Assembly: GCA_964547525.1 (NCBI GenBank)
Contig: CAZJOD010000181.1
Coordinates: 1-7,116 of the forward strand
DNA: 7,116 bases
Source of the DNA: CAZJOD01 sp964547525
Lineage (GTDB): Bacteria; Bacillota; Clostridia; JAAYHZ01
Direction of reading: 5' to 3'
The notes below the pieces were generated by a model. That model did not search any database, had not been told where the DNA came from, and saw only the letters and a list, made by a program, of their open reading frames with translations. The translations under genes and the position numbers were made by a program. This document shows positions 6,831-7,116 of the stretch, in pieces (within the stretch, counting starts at the first letter, position 1; every line of letters starts with the position of its first letter).

Positions 6831-6918
6831 GGCACAGTTCTCAATTTGCTGTCATATACTTACATGATGTGTAGGATTGATAGTAGACTTGAATTGAGTT
6901 TGTATAGCAGCTGTTGCC
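6831..6918. repeat. Nested long-range inverted repeat in non-coding DNA
   Basis: GGCACAG (6831-6837) can pair with CTGTTGCC (6911-6918) if one T is bulged, and just inside it CTCAATT (6840-6846) is a perfect complement of AATTGAG (6892-6898). The two stems are nested in the same order, so the 88-base segment could fold as one extended stem with an asymmetric internal loop and a 45-base apical region. Read on the - strand, the stem is followed directly by AAAA and eight T, as in a weak terminator. It may be a small structured RNA, a decayed element end, or chance. Confidence 0.3.
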
Positions 6919-6978
6919 GTATGTATTTCTTTTAATTTTTTTAATATTAAGAAATAATGAGAATTAACAATGTATCAG

Positions 6979-6998
6979 TACCATATAAATTTATGGTA
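6979..6998. repeat. Perfect 7-bp inverted repeat
   Basis: TACCATA (6979-6985) and TATGGTA (6992-6998) are exact inverted copies around a six-base TAAATT loop. Only four of the fourteen stem bases are G or C and no T-run follows directly, so a terminator is unlikely on the + strand. A protein-binding site is possible. Confidence 0.35.
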
Positions 6999-7041
6999 GA
7001 CAACACCGGTTTTCTATTAAAAAAAATATCAACATACGGTA

Positions 7042-7080
7042 GGTACCGAATGAACATGTCTCAACATGTTGGGGATTACC
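7042..7080. repeat. Composite hairpin upstream of the edge promoter
   Basis: AACATGT (7053-7059) pairs perfectly with ACATGTT (7064-7070) around a CTCA tetraloop. Outside it GGTACC (7042-7047) can pair with GG at 7073-7074 and TACC at 7077-7080 with a two-base bulge, giving a two-stage stem. CGGTA and TACCG (7037-7048) form a further close inverted pair. The element ends 23 bases before a consensus -35, so an upstream regulatory site is as likely as an RNA structure. Confidence 0.35.
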
Positions 7081-7103
7081 AATAAATACATTGTGTAAAA
7101 CTC

Positions 7104-7109
7104 TTGACA
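7104..7109 (+). promoter_or_regulatory. Consensus -35 hexamer at the right edge
   Basis: TTGACA is a perfect -35 match, and the window ends seven bases after it, so the matching -10, expected near 7127, cannot be seen. It suggests that a transcript on the + strand begins just outside the window. With no -10 visible this is only a half-promoter. Confidence 0.35.
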
Positions 7110-7116
7110 CCGAATC

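Larger units (their letters stand above)
6755..7116. other. Non-coding right end with several inverted repeats, no gene seen
   Basis: No open frame here looks like a protein on either strand. The stretch is very AT-rich, with an A8T4 run at 6819-6830 and a T-rich run at 6930-6942. I see no tRNA arms, no transposase remnant and no CRISPR-type repeat. Right after the DUF1232 stop there is no convincing GC-rich terminator; TTTTAGCTTAAAA (6803-6815) is a hairpin made almost only of A:T pairs. The inverted repeats and the -35 hexamer listed separately are the only structures I can support. The region is probably the control region of a gene right of the window. Confidence 0.6.

Noticed and set aside
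7036..7050. GGTAGGTACCG resembling a T-box core
   Set aside because: The T-box consensus and its specifier and terminator stems are not present; only the short GGTACC core matches.
7050..7085. Eleven-codon frame (MNMSQHVGDYQ) as a leader peptide
   Set aside because: It has only a weak ribosome site and lies upstream of the only -35 that could serve the next gene.

Overview
The window is visibly AT-rich. Its genes are preceded by Shine-Dalgarno sites of the low-GC Firmicutes type, and all are on the + strand. The proteins include a Thr/Glu/Lys-repeat surface-type protein with WG repeats and a DUF3298 tail, a heterodimeric multidrug-type ABC exporter, and a YkvA-like DUF1232 protein. Together these suggest a low-GC Gram-positive anaerobe, most likely a clostridial relative. 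This is inferred from protein style and base composition only; no rRNA or other taxonomic marker is present.

Layout: (1) 1-1371 is the 3' part of a gene for a probably exported WG-repeat/DUF3298 protein. Its reading frame is open at base 1 and begins in a 4-residue tandem repeat, so its start lies left of the window. (2) 1372-1554 is non-coding with a good sigma-A-type promoter, followed by a membrane-anchored alpha/beta hydrolase (1555-2505). (3) 2506-2712 is non-coding and ends in a strong promoter (TTGACC, 17 bp, TAGAAT) overlapped by an imperfect palindrome that looks like a repressor operator. It drives a two-gene operon (2713-6299) for the two half-transporters of a heterodimeric ABC exporter. 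(4) 6300-6397 holds a separate promoter with a perfect 12-bp palindrome in its spacer, then a small DUF1232 protein (6398-6754). (5) 6755-7116 has no gene but contains several inverted repeats and, at the very edge, a consensus -35 hexamer.

The two ABC subunits clearly work together. The first has a canonical signature (VSGGQ) but Asp at the catalytic Glu position and Gln for the H-loop His. The second has the catalytic Glu and His but a degenerate signature (LSQGQ). The heterodimer therefore should have one competent and one degenerate ATP site, as in TM287/288, LmrCD and BmrCD. The other three genes appear to be separate transcription units with no evident functional link to the exporter.

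I found no sign of a novel defence, mobile or CRISPR system. The observations most worth checking are the putative operator over the exporter promoter, the palindrome in the DUF1232 promoter, and the structured non-coding right end.
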